DNA of 64,000 bases, taken from an uncultured Celeribacter sp. GTDB lineage: Bacteria; Pseudomonadota; Alphaproteobacteria; Rhodobacterales; Rhodobacteraceae. Where the stretch lies: contig NZ_OY780935.1 in the NCBI RefSeq assembly GCF_963675965.1, positions 1,848,501 through 1,912,500 on the forward strand. Direction: 5' to 3'. Below, piece by piece: positions 34,946-44,464 of this stretch. The notes under the pieces were generated by a model that was given only the letters and a program-made list of their open reading frames with translations, was not told the DNA's origin and did no database searches. Both the position numbers and the translations under genes were made by a program. Every line of letters starts with the position of its first letter. Positions within the stretch are counted from its first letter, which is position 1.

Positions 34946-36472
34946 ATGGCCACACCGAAACCCGTCGTTCTCTGTATTCTTGATGGCTGGGGCATCGGCC
35001 CGACGCCCGAAGCCAACGCTCCGGTTCTGGCGAACACCCCGACCTATGACTGGCTGATGGCGAACTGCCCGAACAGCACGCTGATCACCTTCGGACCCGA
35101 TGTCGGCCTGCCCACCGGGCAGATGGGCAATTCCGAAGTCGGCCACACCAACATCGGCGCGGGCCGCGTTGTCGCCATGGATCTGGGACAGATCGATCTG
35201 GCGATTGAAGACGGATCCTTCTTTAAGAACTCTGAAATTCAGGCTTTCGCCAAGACCGTCAAAAACGCTGGCGGCACCGCGCATCTCATGGGGGTGATCT
35301 CTGATGGCGGCGTGCACGGCCATATCGAACACACGCTGGCCGCGGCCAAGGCCGTCAGCGATCAGGGCGTCCCGGTCGTGATCCATGCCATCACCGATGG
35401 CCGCGATGTCGCGCCCCAATCCGCCGATCGCTTTGTCGCCGATCTGTCAAAACGCTTGCCCGACAACACCCGCATCGGCACGGTGATCGGACGCTATTAC
35501 GCCATGGACCGCGACAATCGTTGGGAACGTGTGTCGCGAGCTTATGAGGCGATGATCAAGGGCGAAGGCATCGAAACCGCAGACACTGCAGTAGATGCTG
35601 TGAGCGCATCCTACGGGCGTGGAGACGTCGATGAATTCATCAAGGCCACCGTGATCGCCGATTATGACGGCGCCAAGGATGGCGACGGCTTTTTCTGCCT
35701 GAACTTCCGCGCCGACCGCGCACGTGAAATTCTGCGGGCCATCGGCGAGCCGGGCTTTGCCGAATTCGACACCGGCCCCCGTCCGAAGCTGAGTGCAATG
35801 TTGGGCATGGTCGAATATTCCACCGGCCATAACGCCTATATGTCCACGGCCTATCCCAAGCGCAAAATCGTCAACACGCTGGGCGAATGGGTGGCCAAAC
35901 ACGGGCTGAAACAGTTCCGGCTGGCCGAAACCGAAAAATACCCGCATGTCACATTTTTCCTCAACGGCGGCAAGGAAACGCCGGAAGAGGGCGAAGACCG
36001 TTTCATGCCCAAATCGCCCAAGGTTGCGACCTACGATCTGCAACCGGAAATGAGCGAACCCGAAGTGGCCGAAAAATTCGTCTGGGCCATCGACGAAGGC
36101 TATGACCTGATCGTCACCAATTTCGCGAACCCCGATATGGTCGGTCACACTGGCATTCTCGAAGCAGCGATTGCCGCCTGCGAAGCTGTGGACGACGGTC
36201 TGCGCAAGGTTGTCGAAGAGCTGAAAAAAGTCGGCGGCGCCATGGTGGTGATTGCCGATCACGGCAACTGCGAAACCATGGTCGATCCGGTCACAGGCGG
36301 CCCGCACACAGCGCACACCACCAACCCGGTGCCGGTCATTGTCTTTGGCGGCCCCGAGGGCGCGACGCTGCGCGATGGCGGGCGTCTGGCCGATGTGGCC
36401 CCCACGCTGCTGGATCTGATGAACCTTGAAAAGCCGGAAGAAATGACCGGCGAGAGCCTCATCATCACATGA
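34946..36472 (+). CDS. gpmI: 2,3-Bisphosphoglycerate-independent phosphoglycerate mutase
   Basis: The 508-residue protein begins PVVLCILDGWG (first metal-binding Asp) and has the catalytic serine in MGNSEVGHTNIGAGR near residue 62. Metal ligands occur in NFRADRARE, NPDMVGHTG and IADHGNCE. It interconverts 3- and 2-phosphoglycerate with two manganese ions. The ATG at 34946 follows GGAAGGAG. It overlaps the envC-like gene by four bases. Confidence 0.97.
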   Translation: MATPKPVVLCILDGWGIGPTPEANAPVLANTPTYDWLMANCPNSTLITFGPDVGLPTGQMGNSEVGHTNIGAGRVVAMDLGQIDLAIEDGSFFKNSEIQAFAKTVKNAGGTAHLMGVISDGGVHGHIEHTLAAAKAVSDQGVPVVIHAITDGRDVAPQSADRFVADLSKRLPDNTRIGTVIGRYYAMDRDNRWERVSRAYEAMIKGEGIETADTAVDAVSASYGRGDVDEFIKATVIADYDGAKDGDGFFCLNFRADRAREILRAIGEPGFAEFDTGPRPKLSAMLGMVEYSTGHNAYMSTAYPKRKIVNTLGEWVAKHGLKQFRLAETEKYPHVTFFLNGGKETPEEGEDRFMPKSPKVATYDLQPEMSEPEVAEKFVWAIDEGYDLIVTNFANPDMVGHTGILEAAIAACEAVDDGLRKVVEELKKVGGAMVVIADHGNCETMVDPVTGGPHTAHTTNPVPVIVFGGPEGATLRDGGRLADVAPTLLDLMNLEKPEEMTGESLIIT

Positions 36473-37602
36473 GATCGCTCGTTTTTGCTGCCCTTTTGGG
36501 ATGCTTTGCGGCACCGGGGGCCACTCAGGATGCGCCTTCCGGCCTTCTGGCGGATTCGGCTGTTGCCCAGTTCGCCGCTGCCCATCAGAAGTTGCAGGAC
36601 GCCGACAGCGCCACCGACCGCGTCAAGGCGCTGACACAGGTCATCCAGGCCTATGAAGAAGGCCTGGAAGCCATGCGCGACGGGCTGCGTCAGGTGACGC
36701 TGCGCGAAGCCGAAATGGCTGCCGACTTCGAAGCCGAAAGCGATCAGGTCGCCCGTCTGTTGGGGGTTCTCGTCACGTTGAAACCGGACGCCTCGCCCGA
36801 GGCGTTGGTCCATCCCACCGGCCCGCTGGGGCAGGCACGGGCGGGCATGCTGGTTTCTGCCGTGATGCCGCAGATGCAGAGCGAAGCCGAAGAGCTGCGC
36901 ATTCGTCTGGAAGAGATGACAATCCTGCGCGAATTGCAGACCGAGGCGGTCGACACGCTGTCGCGCGGCCTTAAAGACGTTCAAAAGGCCCGCACCGAGC
37001 TGTCGCAGGCCATGTCGGAACGCACCAATCTGCCGATGCGGCTGGCCAATGATCCGCAGCGCATGCAAACCCTGATCGACAGTTCCGAGACGCTGGAGTC
37101 GTTCGCCGCCGGGCTGGCGGTGATGGATGTTGTCGATGGGGTCGAACCGCTGCCGACATTGGAAAGCGCCAAGGGCACATGGCCAATGCCGGTGCCCGGC
37201 CGGCTTTTGCGTGGCTATAACGACGAAGACGCGGCCGGCGTCACCCGCCCCGGCTGGCTCTGGGCCACGCGCGCCCTGTCGCTGGTGACCACGCCATGGC
37301 CAGCCACCGTGCGCTACAAAGGCCCTTTCCTCGACTACGGAAACGTGATCATCCTTGAACCCGGAAATGACGTATTGCTGGTTATGGCCGGGCTGGATGA
37401 GGTCTACGGTGAAGTCGGCGAGGTCTTGCCTGCGGGCACGGCTGTTGGTTTGATGGGCGGTGCGACGCCGGATCTGGAAGCTTTTGTCGAGAATGCCAGT
37501 CAGGGGACAGGGGCCGGACTGTCCGAGACATTGTATATTGAGGTCAGAGAGGGCGGAAAGCCGGTCAATCCGGAACAATGGTTCGCCAACGCCCCGCTCT
37601 AA
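36469..37602 (+). CDS. EnvC-like murein hydrolase activator
   Basis: The 377-residue protein has a short signal peptide (about residues 1-19), a long helical coiled-coil region (about 30-215) and a C-terminal LytM/peptidase-M23-like domain (about 255-375) with LDYGNVIILEPGNDVLLVMAGLDEV. The zinc ligands of active M23 enzymes (HxxxD and HxH) are replaced here, as in EnvC, which activates amidases rather than cutting peptidoglycan itself. Position between gpmI (four-base overlap) and ctpA is the usual arrangement in proteobacteria. Confidence 0.87.
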   Translation: MRSLVFAALLGCFAAPGATQDAPSGLLADSAVAQFAAAHQKLQDADSATDRVKALTQVIQAYEEGLEAMRDGLRQVTLREAEMAADFEAESDQVARLLGVLVTLKPDASPEALVHPTGPLGQARAGMLVSAVMPQMQSEAEELRIRLEEMTILRELQTEAVDTLSRGLKDVQKARTELSQAMSERTNLPMRLANDPQRMQTLIDSSETLESFAAGLAVMDVVDGVEPLPTLESAKGTWPMPVPGRLLRGYNDEDAAGVTRPGWLWATRALSLVTTPWPATVRYKGPFLDYGNVIILEPGNDVLLVMAGLDEVYGEVGEVLPAGTAVGLMGGATPDLEAFVENASQGTGAGLSETLYIEVREGGKPVNPEQWFANAPL

Positions 37603-37645
37603 ACGCGATCAAGGGCCCGCTGTCGGGCCGGAGAGAGGAACGGAA

Positions 37646-38977
37646 ATGAAAAAATATGTGATGGCAGGTGCGGCTGGCATTCTTGCGGGGGCGATGATCG
37701 CCACGCAGTTTGCGGGCCCGCTTCTGGCGCAGGAAACGGACAAGACGAACAACGTCTATGAGCAGCTCGATCTGTTCGGGGATGTGTTTGAACGGATCCG
37801 CGCCCAATATGTCGAGGAGGTCGATTCCCAGGATCTGATCGAAGCGGCCATTGACGGCATGCTGTCCTCGCTGGATCCGCATTCTTCCTATCTCTCTCCG
37901 CAGGATGCCGAAGACATGCGTGTGCAGACCTCCGGCTCCTTTGGCGGGCTCGGCATCGAGGTCACGCAGGAAGACGGCTTTGTCAAAGTCGTGGCCCCGA
38001 TGGACGGCACCCCGGCAGACATCGCCGGGATCGAAGCCGGGGACTATATTACCGCCGTCGATGGCGAAAACGTTCTGGGCATGACGCTCGATGAAACCGT
38101 GGACCTGATGCGCGGGCCAGTCGGATCAGAGATCGTGATCACCGTCGTGCGTGAAGGCGTCGACGATCCCTTTGACGTCTCCATCATCCGCGACACAATC
38201 AAGCTCACCGCCGTGCGCTCGCGCGTCGAAGGAAATTCGGTCGTTCTGCGCGTCACCACCTTTAACGACCAGACATATCCTAACCTTGAAAGCGGCTTGA
38301 AAGACAGCATCGAAGAGCTTGGCGGGATCGACAATGTCGATGGCATTGTCATCGATCTGCGCAACAACCCCGGCGGTCTTTTGGATCAGGCCATCAAGGT
38401 TTCGGACGCCTTCCTAGATGAGGGGGAAATCGTCTCCACCCGTGGGCGCAACCCCGAAGACAGCGATCGCGTCAACGCCACGCCCGGCGATCTGGCACAG
38501 GGCAAGCCGCTGGTCGTGCTGATCAACGGCGGGTCGGCCTCGGCCTCTGAAATCGTCTCCGGCGCGCTTCAGGATCACCACCGCGCAGTGGTCGTGGGCA
38601 CCAAATCCTTCGGCAAAGGCTCGGTCCAGACCGTGATGCCGCTGCGCTCCGACGGCGCCATGCGCCTGACCACGGCCCGCTATTACACCCCTTCGGGCCG
38701 CTCTATTCAGGCACTTGGCATTTCGCCTGACATCGTCGTCGCACAGCCGCCACGTCAGCCGATGGACGCGGAAGAGGAGGAGACCACAACACCTCGCTTC
38801 CGTTCCGAAGCCGATCTGCGCGGGGCACTCGACAACGACAGCCTGACCGAAGATCAGCGCCAGAAGATCGAGGAAGAACGCGTCGCTGCGGAAGAGGCTG
38901 CAAAGCTGCGTGACGACGACTTCCAACTGGCCTATGCGATCGACCTTCTCAAAGGCCTGTCGAAAATCGGCAACTGA
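37646..38977 (+). CDS. ctpA: Carboxy-terminal processing protease (S41)
   Basis: The 443-residue precursor has a signal peptide (to about LLAQE near residue 31), a PDZ domain (about 95-170, with GGLGIEVTQEDGFVKVVAPMDGTPADIAGIEAGD) and an S41 domain. The catalytic Ser is in INGGSASASEIVSGALQDH and the Lys in TKSFGKGSVQ. It cleaves C-terminal tails of periplasmic proteins, often cell-wall hydrolases, and sits with its probable pathway partner envC. The ATG at 37646 follows GAGAGGAACGGAA. A terminator follows at 38986. Confidence 0.95.
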   Translation: MKKYVMAGAAGILAGAMIATQFAGPLLAQETDKTNNVYEQLDLFGDVFERIRAQYVEEVDSQDLIEAAIDGMLSSLDPHSSYLSPQDAEDMRVQTSGSFGGLGIEVTQEDGFVKVVAPMDGTPADIAGIEAGDYITAVDGENVLGMTLDETVDLMRGPVGSEIVITVVREGVDDPFDVSIIRDTIKLTAVRSRVEGNSVVLRVTTFNDQTYPNLESGLKDSIEELGGIDNVDGIVIDLRNNPGGLLDQAIKVSDAFLDEGEIVSTRGRNPEDSDRVNATPGDLAQGKPLVVLINGGSASASEIVSGALQDHHRAVVVGTKSFGKGSVQTVMPLRSDGAMRLTTARYYTPSGRSIQALGISPDIVVAQPPRQPMDAEEEETTTPRFRSEADLRGALDNDSLTEDQRQKIEEERVAAEEAAKLRDDDFQLAYAIDLLKGLSKIGN

Positions 38978-38985
38978 ACCAAGTC

Positions 38986-39012
38986 GGAGCGCCTTCCCGG
39001 CGCTCCTTTTCC
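38986..39012 (+). terminator. Terminator of the gpmI-envC-ctpA unit
   Basis: GGAGCGCC pairs with GGCGCTCC across a five-base loop, followed by TTTTCC, nine bases after the ctpA stop. Confidence 0.85.
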
Positions 39013-39039
39013 TTGAGACACCTCTGCAAGATCGATCCC

Positions 39040-39519
39040 ATGAGCCAAGATTTTTCCTCCCTGCCCTACCGCCCCTGCGTGGGCATCATGTTGCTGGACG
39101 CCGACGGGCGTATTTTCGTCGGCGAACGCATCGACACGCCGGGCGCATGGCAAATGCCGCAGGGGGGCATCGATCCGGGTGAAGATCCTCAGGACGCGGC
39201 CCTGCGCGAGCTTTGGGAAGAGATCGGTGTCGAAAGCGATCTGGTCGAGGTCATCAGCCATTCCGGCGACTGGCTGACCTATGACCTACCTGACCACCTT
39301 TTGGGAAAGGTCTGGAAAGGCAAATATCGCGGTCAAAAACAGCTTTGGTTCCTGCTGCGCTTCAAGGGGGCGGACGCACAGATCGACATCGCGACCGAGC
39401 ACCCCGAGTTCTCGCAGTGGAAATGGACCGATTCGCAGAGCCTGATCGCGGATATCGTGTCCTTCAAACGGGCCATTTATTTCGAAGTCGTCCGCGAATT
39501 CGCCGCCCATTTGACCTGA
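39040..39519 (+). CDS. rppH: RNA pyrophosphohydrolase (Nudix)
   Basis: The 159-residue protein contains a full Nudix box, residues 42-64, with GGIDPGEDPQDAALRELWEE and the following IGV. The remaining features are of RppH: YRPCVGIMLLDADGRIFVGERID, GQKQLWFLLRFKG, and a C-terminal WKWTDSQSLIADIVSFKRAIYFEV. RppH removes pyrophosphate from the 5' end of mRNA and starts decay. The ATG at 39040 is preferred to a TTG at 39013. It follows the ctpA terminator and is the usual neighbour of ctpA in this group. Confidence 0.95.
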   Translation: MSQDFSSLPYRPCVGIMLLDADGRIFVGERIDTPGAWQMPQGGIDPGEDPQDAALRELWEEIGVESDLVEVISHSGDWLTYDLPDHLLGKVWKGKYRGQKQLWFLLRFKGADAQIDIATEHPEFSQWKWTDSQSLIADIVSFKRAIYFEVVREFAAHLT

Positions 39520-39549
39520 CTTGACGTTAGATCAAGGAGAGCTGTCGTG

Positions 39550-39574
39550 CCCCGGTCTTTTCCCGGGGGTTTTC
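39550..39574 (+). terminator. Terminator of rppH
   Basis: CCCCGG (39550-39555) pairs with CCGGGG (39563-39568) across a T-rich loop and is followed by GTTTTCTC. Confidence 0.82.
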
Positions 39575-39643
39575 TCATTTTTGCCGTTTTCTTGCGTAAA
39601 ATGAACTGCGTCAGGACGAGTCTGTCCAAATGAGGATGTCCGA

Positions 39644-40132
39644 ATGAAACTGTCTGCTCAAAAAAGTCTGAAAACGTTCTCCGTGACTGCCGCGCTGCTT
39701 CTCACCGGGTCGGCCGGGTTCGCGCAATGCGTCGCTCTGTCCGCGACGGATCAGTTCTTTTTCCTGCAACAGGCTAATGCACCCTACCTGATGGTCCATG
39801 GCAGCATCACACCGGACGAAGACACCCTGCCCACCCGTCGGGTCGCAGCAGACGGCACCCAGCAGTCGCGCAGCTACGATGCGACATTTGAGGGCAAGAA
39901 ATTCGATGGCGCGGATTTCAACATCACGGTGTCCCTGCCGCTGAACGTGGCAGAAAACTGCCTCGCCGGTGTCTGCGGTGAGCTGCAAAGCGGCACCGAA
40001 GGTGTGTTCATTCTACGCGATATCGATGGGGCCTATCAGTTCTCGATCGATGACTGCGGCTTCTTCGGTGATTACGAACCGAGCGAAGAACTGCTGTCCC
40101 GCTACAAAAGCTGCGCCCGCGACGGCTGTTAA
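39644..40132 (+). CDS. Secreted cysteine-containing protein of unknown function
   Basis: The 162-residue protein has a signal peptide (about residues 1-27, ending GSAGFAQ) and a mature part with six cysteines (near 29, 106, 111, 132, 157 and 162), enough for three disulfides, so it is probably folded in the periplasm. No known domain was recognised. It is transcribed alone between the rppH terminator and the convergent transglycosylase gene. Confidence 0.75.
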   Translation: MKLSAQKSLKTFSVTAALLLTGSAGFAQCVALSATDQFFFLQQANAPYLMVHGSITPDEDTLPTRRVAADGTQQSRSYDATFEGKKFDGADFNITVSLPLNVAENCLAGVCGELQSGTEGVFILRDIDGAYQFSIDDCGFFGDYEPSEELLSRYKSCARDGC

Positions 40133-40157
40133 GCCGCCCGGGCACAACGTCCCCTGC

Positions 40158-41432
40158 TCAGCGCAGAAGTTTCATCAGTTCCTGTGACGGATAGCCGTCC
40201 GGCGTCACCCCGACCGAGGTCTGAAAGGCCCTGATTGCATTGATCGTGTTGGGCCCGACAATGCCGTCGATCTTATCTTCGAGAAATCCTTTGCGCTTCA
40301 GAATGCGCTGCATCTTCATACGTTCATCAAAGGAGAGAGGCTTATAGCCACGCGGCCAGGACGCCTGAATCGGCGGGCCACCCCGCAGGCGGTCGGACAG
40401 ATGCCCCACGCCAATCACATAGGCATCGGCCTTGTTGTAGCGTTCGATGACCGCGAAATTGTCAAAGATCATGAATGCCGCGCCCTGCGCGCCTGCTGGC
40501 AAAAGAATCGAGGCCTTGCCATAGTTCGGCACCGCGCGCCCGTCGATCCCGACCACGCCCCGTGCCGCCCAGTCAGATGGCATGCGCATGTTGTCCCGGC
40601 GCGCCGAGGTGTAATCGAAGCCCGACGGCAAACGCACCTCGACGCCCCATGGCTGGCCCTTGTTCCAGCCATGACGCGCCAGATAGGCCGCCGTCGAGGC
40701 CAGCGCGTCCGTCGGATCATCCGACCAGATGTCACGCTTTCCATCGCCGTTGCCATCGACCGCAAAGGCCATAAAAGACGTCGGAATGAACTGCGTGTGG
40801 CCCATAGCCCCGGCCCAGCTGCCCTTCATGTTGCGCGGGGCGGTGTCCCCGGCCTGAAGAATCTTCAACGCAGCAATCAACTGTTGTTCAAAGAACCGCC
40901 CGCGCCGCCCGTCATAGGCAAGCGTGGCCATCGCCTCGATCACATTGATGTCGCCGCGATGCGCGCCATAGGCGCTTTCCAGCCCCCATATGGCGGCAAC
41001 AACATGCCGGTCCACCCCGTAAACACGCTCCACCCCGTCAAAAATGCGGTCATATTTGCGCAAGGCGGCCTGCCCGTTTTCCACCCGTGTCGGCGAAGCG
41101 GCGCTATCGAGATAGTCCCAGATCTGTTTGGTGAACTCGGACTGACGCCGGTCCTTGGCGATCACATCCTGATTGTAGCGCACGCCGCGAAACGCCCGGT
41201 CAAAGGTCGTTTGCGAAATGCCTTCGCGCATCGCACGGGCGCGAAAAGATCCGATCCAGGATTCGAAACCAGCCTGTGAGGCCACGGTGTGCACCATCTT
41301 TTGCTCCAGCGAAGGGGCGGAAAAATCCATGGGGTAGCCTGTGCTTTGCGCCCAGGCGGGGGACAGGCCGATTGCGAGGCCCATCGCGAGACCAAGACAG
41401 CGACCCGGACGGGCGGGGAAACCATTGCGCAT
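40158..41432 (-). CDS. Lytic murein transglycosylase (MltB-like) with peptidoglycan-binding domain
   Basis: The protein of about 424 residues has a signal peptide, an SLT-type catalytic domain with the active Glu in AIWGLESAYG near residue 152, and segments GAMGHTQFIPTSFMAFAVDGNGDGKRDIW and RHGWNKGQPWGVEVRLP. A C-terminal peptidoglycan-binding domain ends IDGIVGPNTINAIRAFQ. It cleaves glycan strands to 1,6-anhydro sugars in the periplasm. The ATG at 41432 follows GGAG; a GTG at 41447 is an alternative. It is convergent with the secreted-protein gene. Confidence 0.92.
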   Translation of the reverse strand: MRNGFPARPGRCLGLAMGLAIGLSPAWAQSTGYPMDFSAPSLEQKMVHTVASQAGFESWIGSFRARAMREGISQTTFDRAFRGVRYNQDVIAKDRRQSEFTKQIWDYLDSAASPTRVENGQAALRKYDRIFDGVERVYGVDRHVVAAIWGLESAYGAHRGDINVIEAMATLAYDGRRGRFFEQQLIAALKILQAGDTAPRNMKGSWAGAMGHTQFIPTSFMAFAVDGNGDGKRDIWSDDPTDALASTAAYLARHGWNKGQPWGVEVRLPSGFDYTSARRDNMRMPSDWAARGVVGIDGRAVPNYGKASILLPAGAQGAAFMIFDNFAVIERYNKADAYVIGVGHLSDRLRGGPPIQASWPRGYKPLSFDERMKMQRILKRKGFLEDKIDGIVGPNTINAIRAFQTSVGVTPDGYPSQELMKLLR

Positions 41433-41521
41433 TATGTACTGCTCCACATTTTACTTTTTCCAATCGTAAACCGAATTCTCATCACGGATGAAGCGTGCAA
41501 AATGCCGATGGCAAAAATCTG

Positions 41522-43777
41522 CTAGCGGCGACGGCGCTGGACCTTTTTGCGGATCTTGTCTTTCTTGGCTTTGCCTTTGTTGTACTTGCGCGACACCGGC
41601 TTGCCACGGGACCGTCGCGGCCCGCGCGGCAGGCTGGCGCCATCGACCGACAACAGCTCCAGTTCCAGACCGCCCGTCACCGGCACGGCCTCGGCAATGC
41701 GCACCACGACCTTCTGACCGATCGAAATGGTCGTCCCGGTGTCCGCCCCCATGAGCGTCTGCTCCTCGGGGTCGAAATGAAAGAACTCCGCCCCCAGGCT
41801 GCGCACTGGCACAAGCCCGTCAGCCCCGGTTTCATCGAGTTTCACGAAGGCCCCGAATTTCTGAATCCCCGAGATGTGACCGGTCATTTCCGTCCCGACA
41901 CGCTCGCTGAGATAAGAGGCCAGATAGCGATCCGTCGTGTCCCGCTCCGCCGTCATTGAACGGCGTTCGGTTTCAGAGATATGCTTGGCGGTTTCCGGCA
42001 GGCGGTCGATTTCCTCTGCCGACAACCCGTCCTTGCCCCAGCCATGCGCCGAGATCAGGCTGCGGTGCACCACAAGATCCGCGTAGCGGCGGATCGGCGA
42101 GGTGAAATGCGCGTAAGACCGCAGCGCCAAACCGAAATGTCCGAAGTTTTCGGGGAAATAATAGGCCTGTGTCATCGACCGCAGGGTCGAGATATTGATC
42201 AGTTCGTCATGATCCGTGCCCTCGGCCTGCGCCAGCAACCGGTTCAGATGCGACGTGTGGATCACCTGCCCCTTGGCAAGCGTGAACCCAGAGGCCTGCG
42301 CCACGTCGCGCAGCGCTTCCATCTTTTCGTCGGAAGGCTCTTCGTGCACGCGATACAGCAACGGACGGTGACGATGGAACAATTCTTCGGCTGCCGCGAC
42401 ATTGGCGAGCACCATGAATTCTTCGATCAGCTTATGCGCGTCATAGCGTTCGGCGAGCGCGACGGAGCTGACCCGCCCGTCTTCACCCAATATGATTTTG
42501 CGTTCCGGCAGATCGAGATCCAGCGGCTGACGGTCCTTGCGCGCACGTTTCAGCGCCTCATAGGCGCCGAACAACGGATGGATGACTGTTTCCATCAAGG
42601 GGGCGCAGGCTTCATTCGGGGTCCCGTCCTGAGCGGCCTGCACTTCGGCATAATTCAGTGAGGCGATGGATTGCATCAGACCGCGCACAAAACGATGCGA
42701 CAGCTTCTTGCCATCCCTGTCGATGACCATCCGCACCGCCAGACAGGCGCGTGGCACACCTTCGTGCAAGGAACACAGATCCCCGGACAGACGGTCCGGC
42801 AGCATCGGCACCACACGGTCGGGGAAATAGCTGGAGTTGCCGCGTTTCCATGCCTCGCGATCCAGCGCGGACCCGGGGGTCACATAATGCGCCACATCCG
42901 CGATCGCGACCCAGAGCACGAAGCCGCCCTCATTTTTCGGATCCAAGTCCGCTTCGGCCCAGACGGCGTCGTCATGGTCGCGGGCGTCTGCCGGGTCGAT
43001 GGTGACCAGCGGCAAATCGCGCAGATCCTCCCGGCCTTTCAGCCCGGCGGGTTTGGCCCGGTCGGCCTCGGCGATCACCTCATCGGGGAATTCATCGGGA
43101 ATGCCGTGTTGGTGAATGGCGATCAGCGACACCGCCTTGGGTGCGGTCGGATCGCCCAGACGGGTGATGATGCGAGCCTGCGGCAGGCCCATGCGGTTCT
43201 TGGGGCCGGCCTGTTCGGCCTCGACCAATTCGCCGTCCTGCGCGCCATATTCATTGCCCGCGCGCACCAGCCAGTCTTTCTCATTGCCCTTGTCGATGGG
43301 AACGATCCGTCCGCCCTCGGCGCCCTGCCGAAAGACCCCCAGAATTTTGCGCGGGTTGGAGCCGATCTTGCGGATCAGACGGGCGAGATACTGATGATCC
43401 TCGCCTTTGATTTCTTGCAGCTTGGCCAGAATGCGTTCGCCCGCACCCAGCGCCGGATCGCTGTCACGCAGCATCAAAAGCACACGCGGTTCAGGCCCTT
43501 CGCCGGCCCATTCCAGCGGCTTGGCGAAGAGATCGCCCTGCGCGTCGGGTTCCAGAACAGACAGCACCGAAACCGGTGGCAGCTTGTCCGGGTCGCGATA
43601 GGTCTTGCGCCGCTTGCGCAAATGCCCTTCCTCTTCCAACTCTTTGAGAACACGCTTCAAATCAATGCGCGCAGCGCCTTTGATGCCAAAGGCCTTGGCA
43701 ATGTCACGTTTGGCGGTCTGGGTCGGGTTGTCGGAAATCCACTGAAGAATTTCCGCCTTGGTCGGAATGCTGCTCAT
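41522..43777 (-). CDS. rnr: Ribonuclease R
   Basis: The 751-residue enzyme has an N-terminal winged-helix region, cold-shock domains, the RNB catalytic domain (VTIDPADARDHDDAVWAE, with the metal-binding aspartates, near residue 260, and YTTFTSPIRRY-like AHFTSPIRRYADLVVHR near 560), an S1 domain (GTEMTGHISGIQKFGAFVKLDE) and a basic tail (KKDKIRKKVQRRRR). It degrades structured RNA 3' to 5' in the cytoplasm. Length is normal. It is a single gene, about 60 bases from the divergent-side DUF2064 gene. Confidence 0.96.
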   Translation of the reverse strand: MSSIPTKAEILQWISDNPTQTAKRDIAKAFGIKGAARIDLKRVLKELEEEGHLRKRRKTYRDPDKLPPVSVLSVLEPDAQGDLFAKPLEWAGEGPEPRVLLMLRDSDPALGAGERILAKLQEIKGEDHQYLARLIRKIGSNPRKILGVFRQGAEGGRIVPIDKGNEKDWLVRAGNEYGAQDGELVEAEQAGPKNRMGLPQARIITRLGDPTAPKAVSLIAIHQHGIPDEFPDEVIAEADRAKPAGLKGREDLRDLPLVTIDPADARDHDDAVWAEADLDPKNEGGFVLWVAIADVAHYVTPGSALDREAWKRGNSSYFPDRVVPMLPDRLSGDLCSLHEGVPRACLAVRMVIDRDGKKLSHRFVRGLMQSIASLNYAEVQAAQDGTPNEACAPLMETVIHPLFGAYEALKRARKDRQPLDLDLPERKIILGEDGRVSSVALAERYDAHKLIEEFMVLANVAAAEELFHRHRPLLYRVHEEPSDEKMEALRDVAQASGFTLAKGQVIHTSHLNRLLAQAEGTDHDELINISTLRSMTQAYYFPENFGHFGLALRSYAHFTSPIRRYADLVVHRSLISAHGWGKDGLSAEEIDRLPETAKHISETERRSMTAERDTTDRYLASYLSERVGTEMTGHISGIQKFGAFVKLDETGADGLVPVRSLGAEFFHFDPEEQTLMGADTGTTISIGQKVVVRIAEAVPVTGGLELELLSVDGASLPRGPRRSRGKPVSRKYNKGKAKKDKIRKKVQRRRR

Positions 43778-43839
43778 GGGCTCAGGCTAACACGGCAATC
43801 GGACTGCCACCACTGACAAAGCGCGGCATCACCATGAAT

Positions 43840-44457
43840 TCACACGCCCTGTTTTACGGCCAGCCGGAGCCGCTGCAAATCGGCCAGAGTGTCCACATCC
43901 GACAGCCTGTCCACCTCCGCCCAGCGCAGCCTCGGCGCCGAAGCCATGGTGTCGCGCCGCGCCGCAGACGTTGACCAACGCACATATTGCAAAAACCCCC
44001 ATGGCTGTCGCATGGGATGGGCAAGACCGAGCAACCAATAGCCGCCATCGGGCGCCGGCCCCACGACGGCATCCGCCGCTCCAAGGGCCTGAAAGGCATT
44101 CTGGATCTGCGCAGGTCGAATGCCGGGAATATCTCCACCGATCACACAGGCCGGACGCGGCCCGATCTGGCGCAAAAGATGCGACATCCGCGCCCCCAGA
44201 TCTCCGGCTCCCTGCGCAATGCGCGGCAGATCGCAGGGCCAGACGGTCGATGAAAGCGAACTGTACGGCGTAACGCCCAGCACCATATCCCAACGCGGAT
44301 CTCTGAGTTGCCGCAGCACGGCCTGCACATTGTGGCGAAACCACCAAGCCGCCGGGACGCTGCCGATCTCGCCCGCAAGCCGGGTCTTGACCCGCCCCGC
44401 AACCGGCGCTTTCAACATCACGATCAGGCAGGGTTTACGACGCATGGCCCCGTTCAC
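43840..44457 (-). CDS. DUF2064/TIGR04282 glycosyltransferase-like protein
   Basis: The 205-residue protein starts with the nucleotidyltransferase-like motif LIVMLKAPVAGRVKTRLAGEIG and contains VIGGDIPGIRPAQI and VVGPAPDGGYWLLGL, the DUF2064 signatures. Members act as sugar-nucleotide-dependent transferases and are linked in some bacteria to arsenosugar biosynthesis. No arsenic genes are visible here. Start may be 44457 or an ATG at 44445. It lies seven bases from the GNAT gene and probably shares its transcript. Confidence 0.82.
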   Translation of the reverse strand: MNGAMRRKPCLIVMLKAPVAGRVKTRLAGEIGSVPAAWWFRHNVQAVLRQLRDPRWDMVLGVTPYSSLSSTVWPCDLPRIAQGAGDLGARMSHLLRQIGPRPACVIGGDIPGIRPAQIQNAFQALGAADAVVGPAPDGGYWLLGLAHPMRQPWGFLQYVRWSTSAARRDTMASAPRLRWAEVDRLSDVDTLADLQRLRLAVKQGV

Positions 44458-44464
44458 AATGTAC

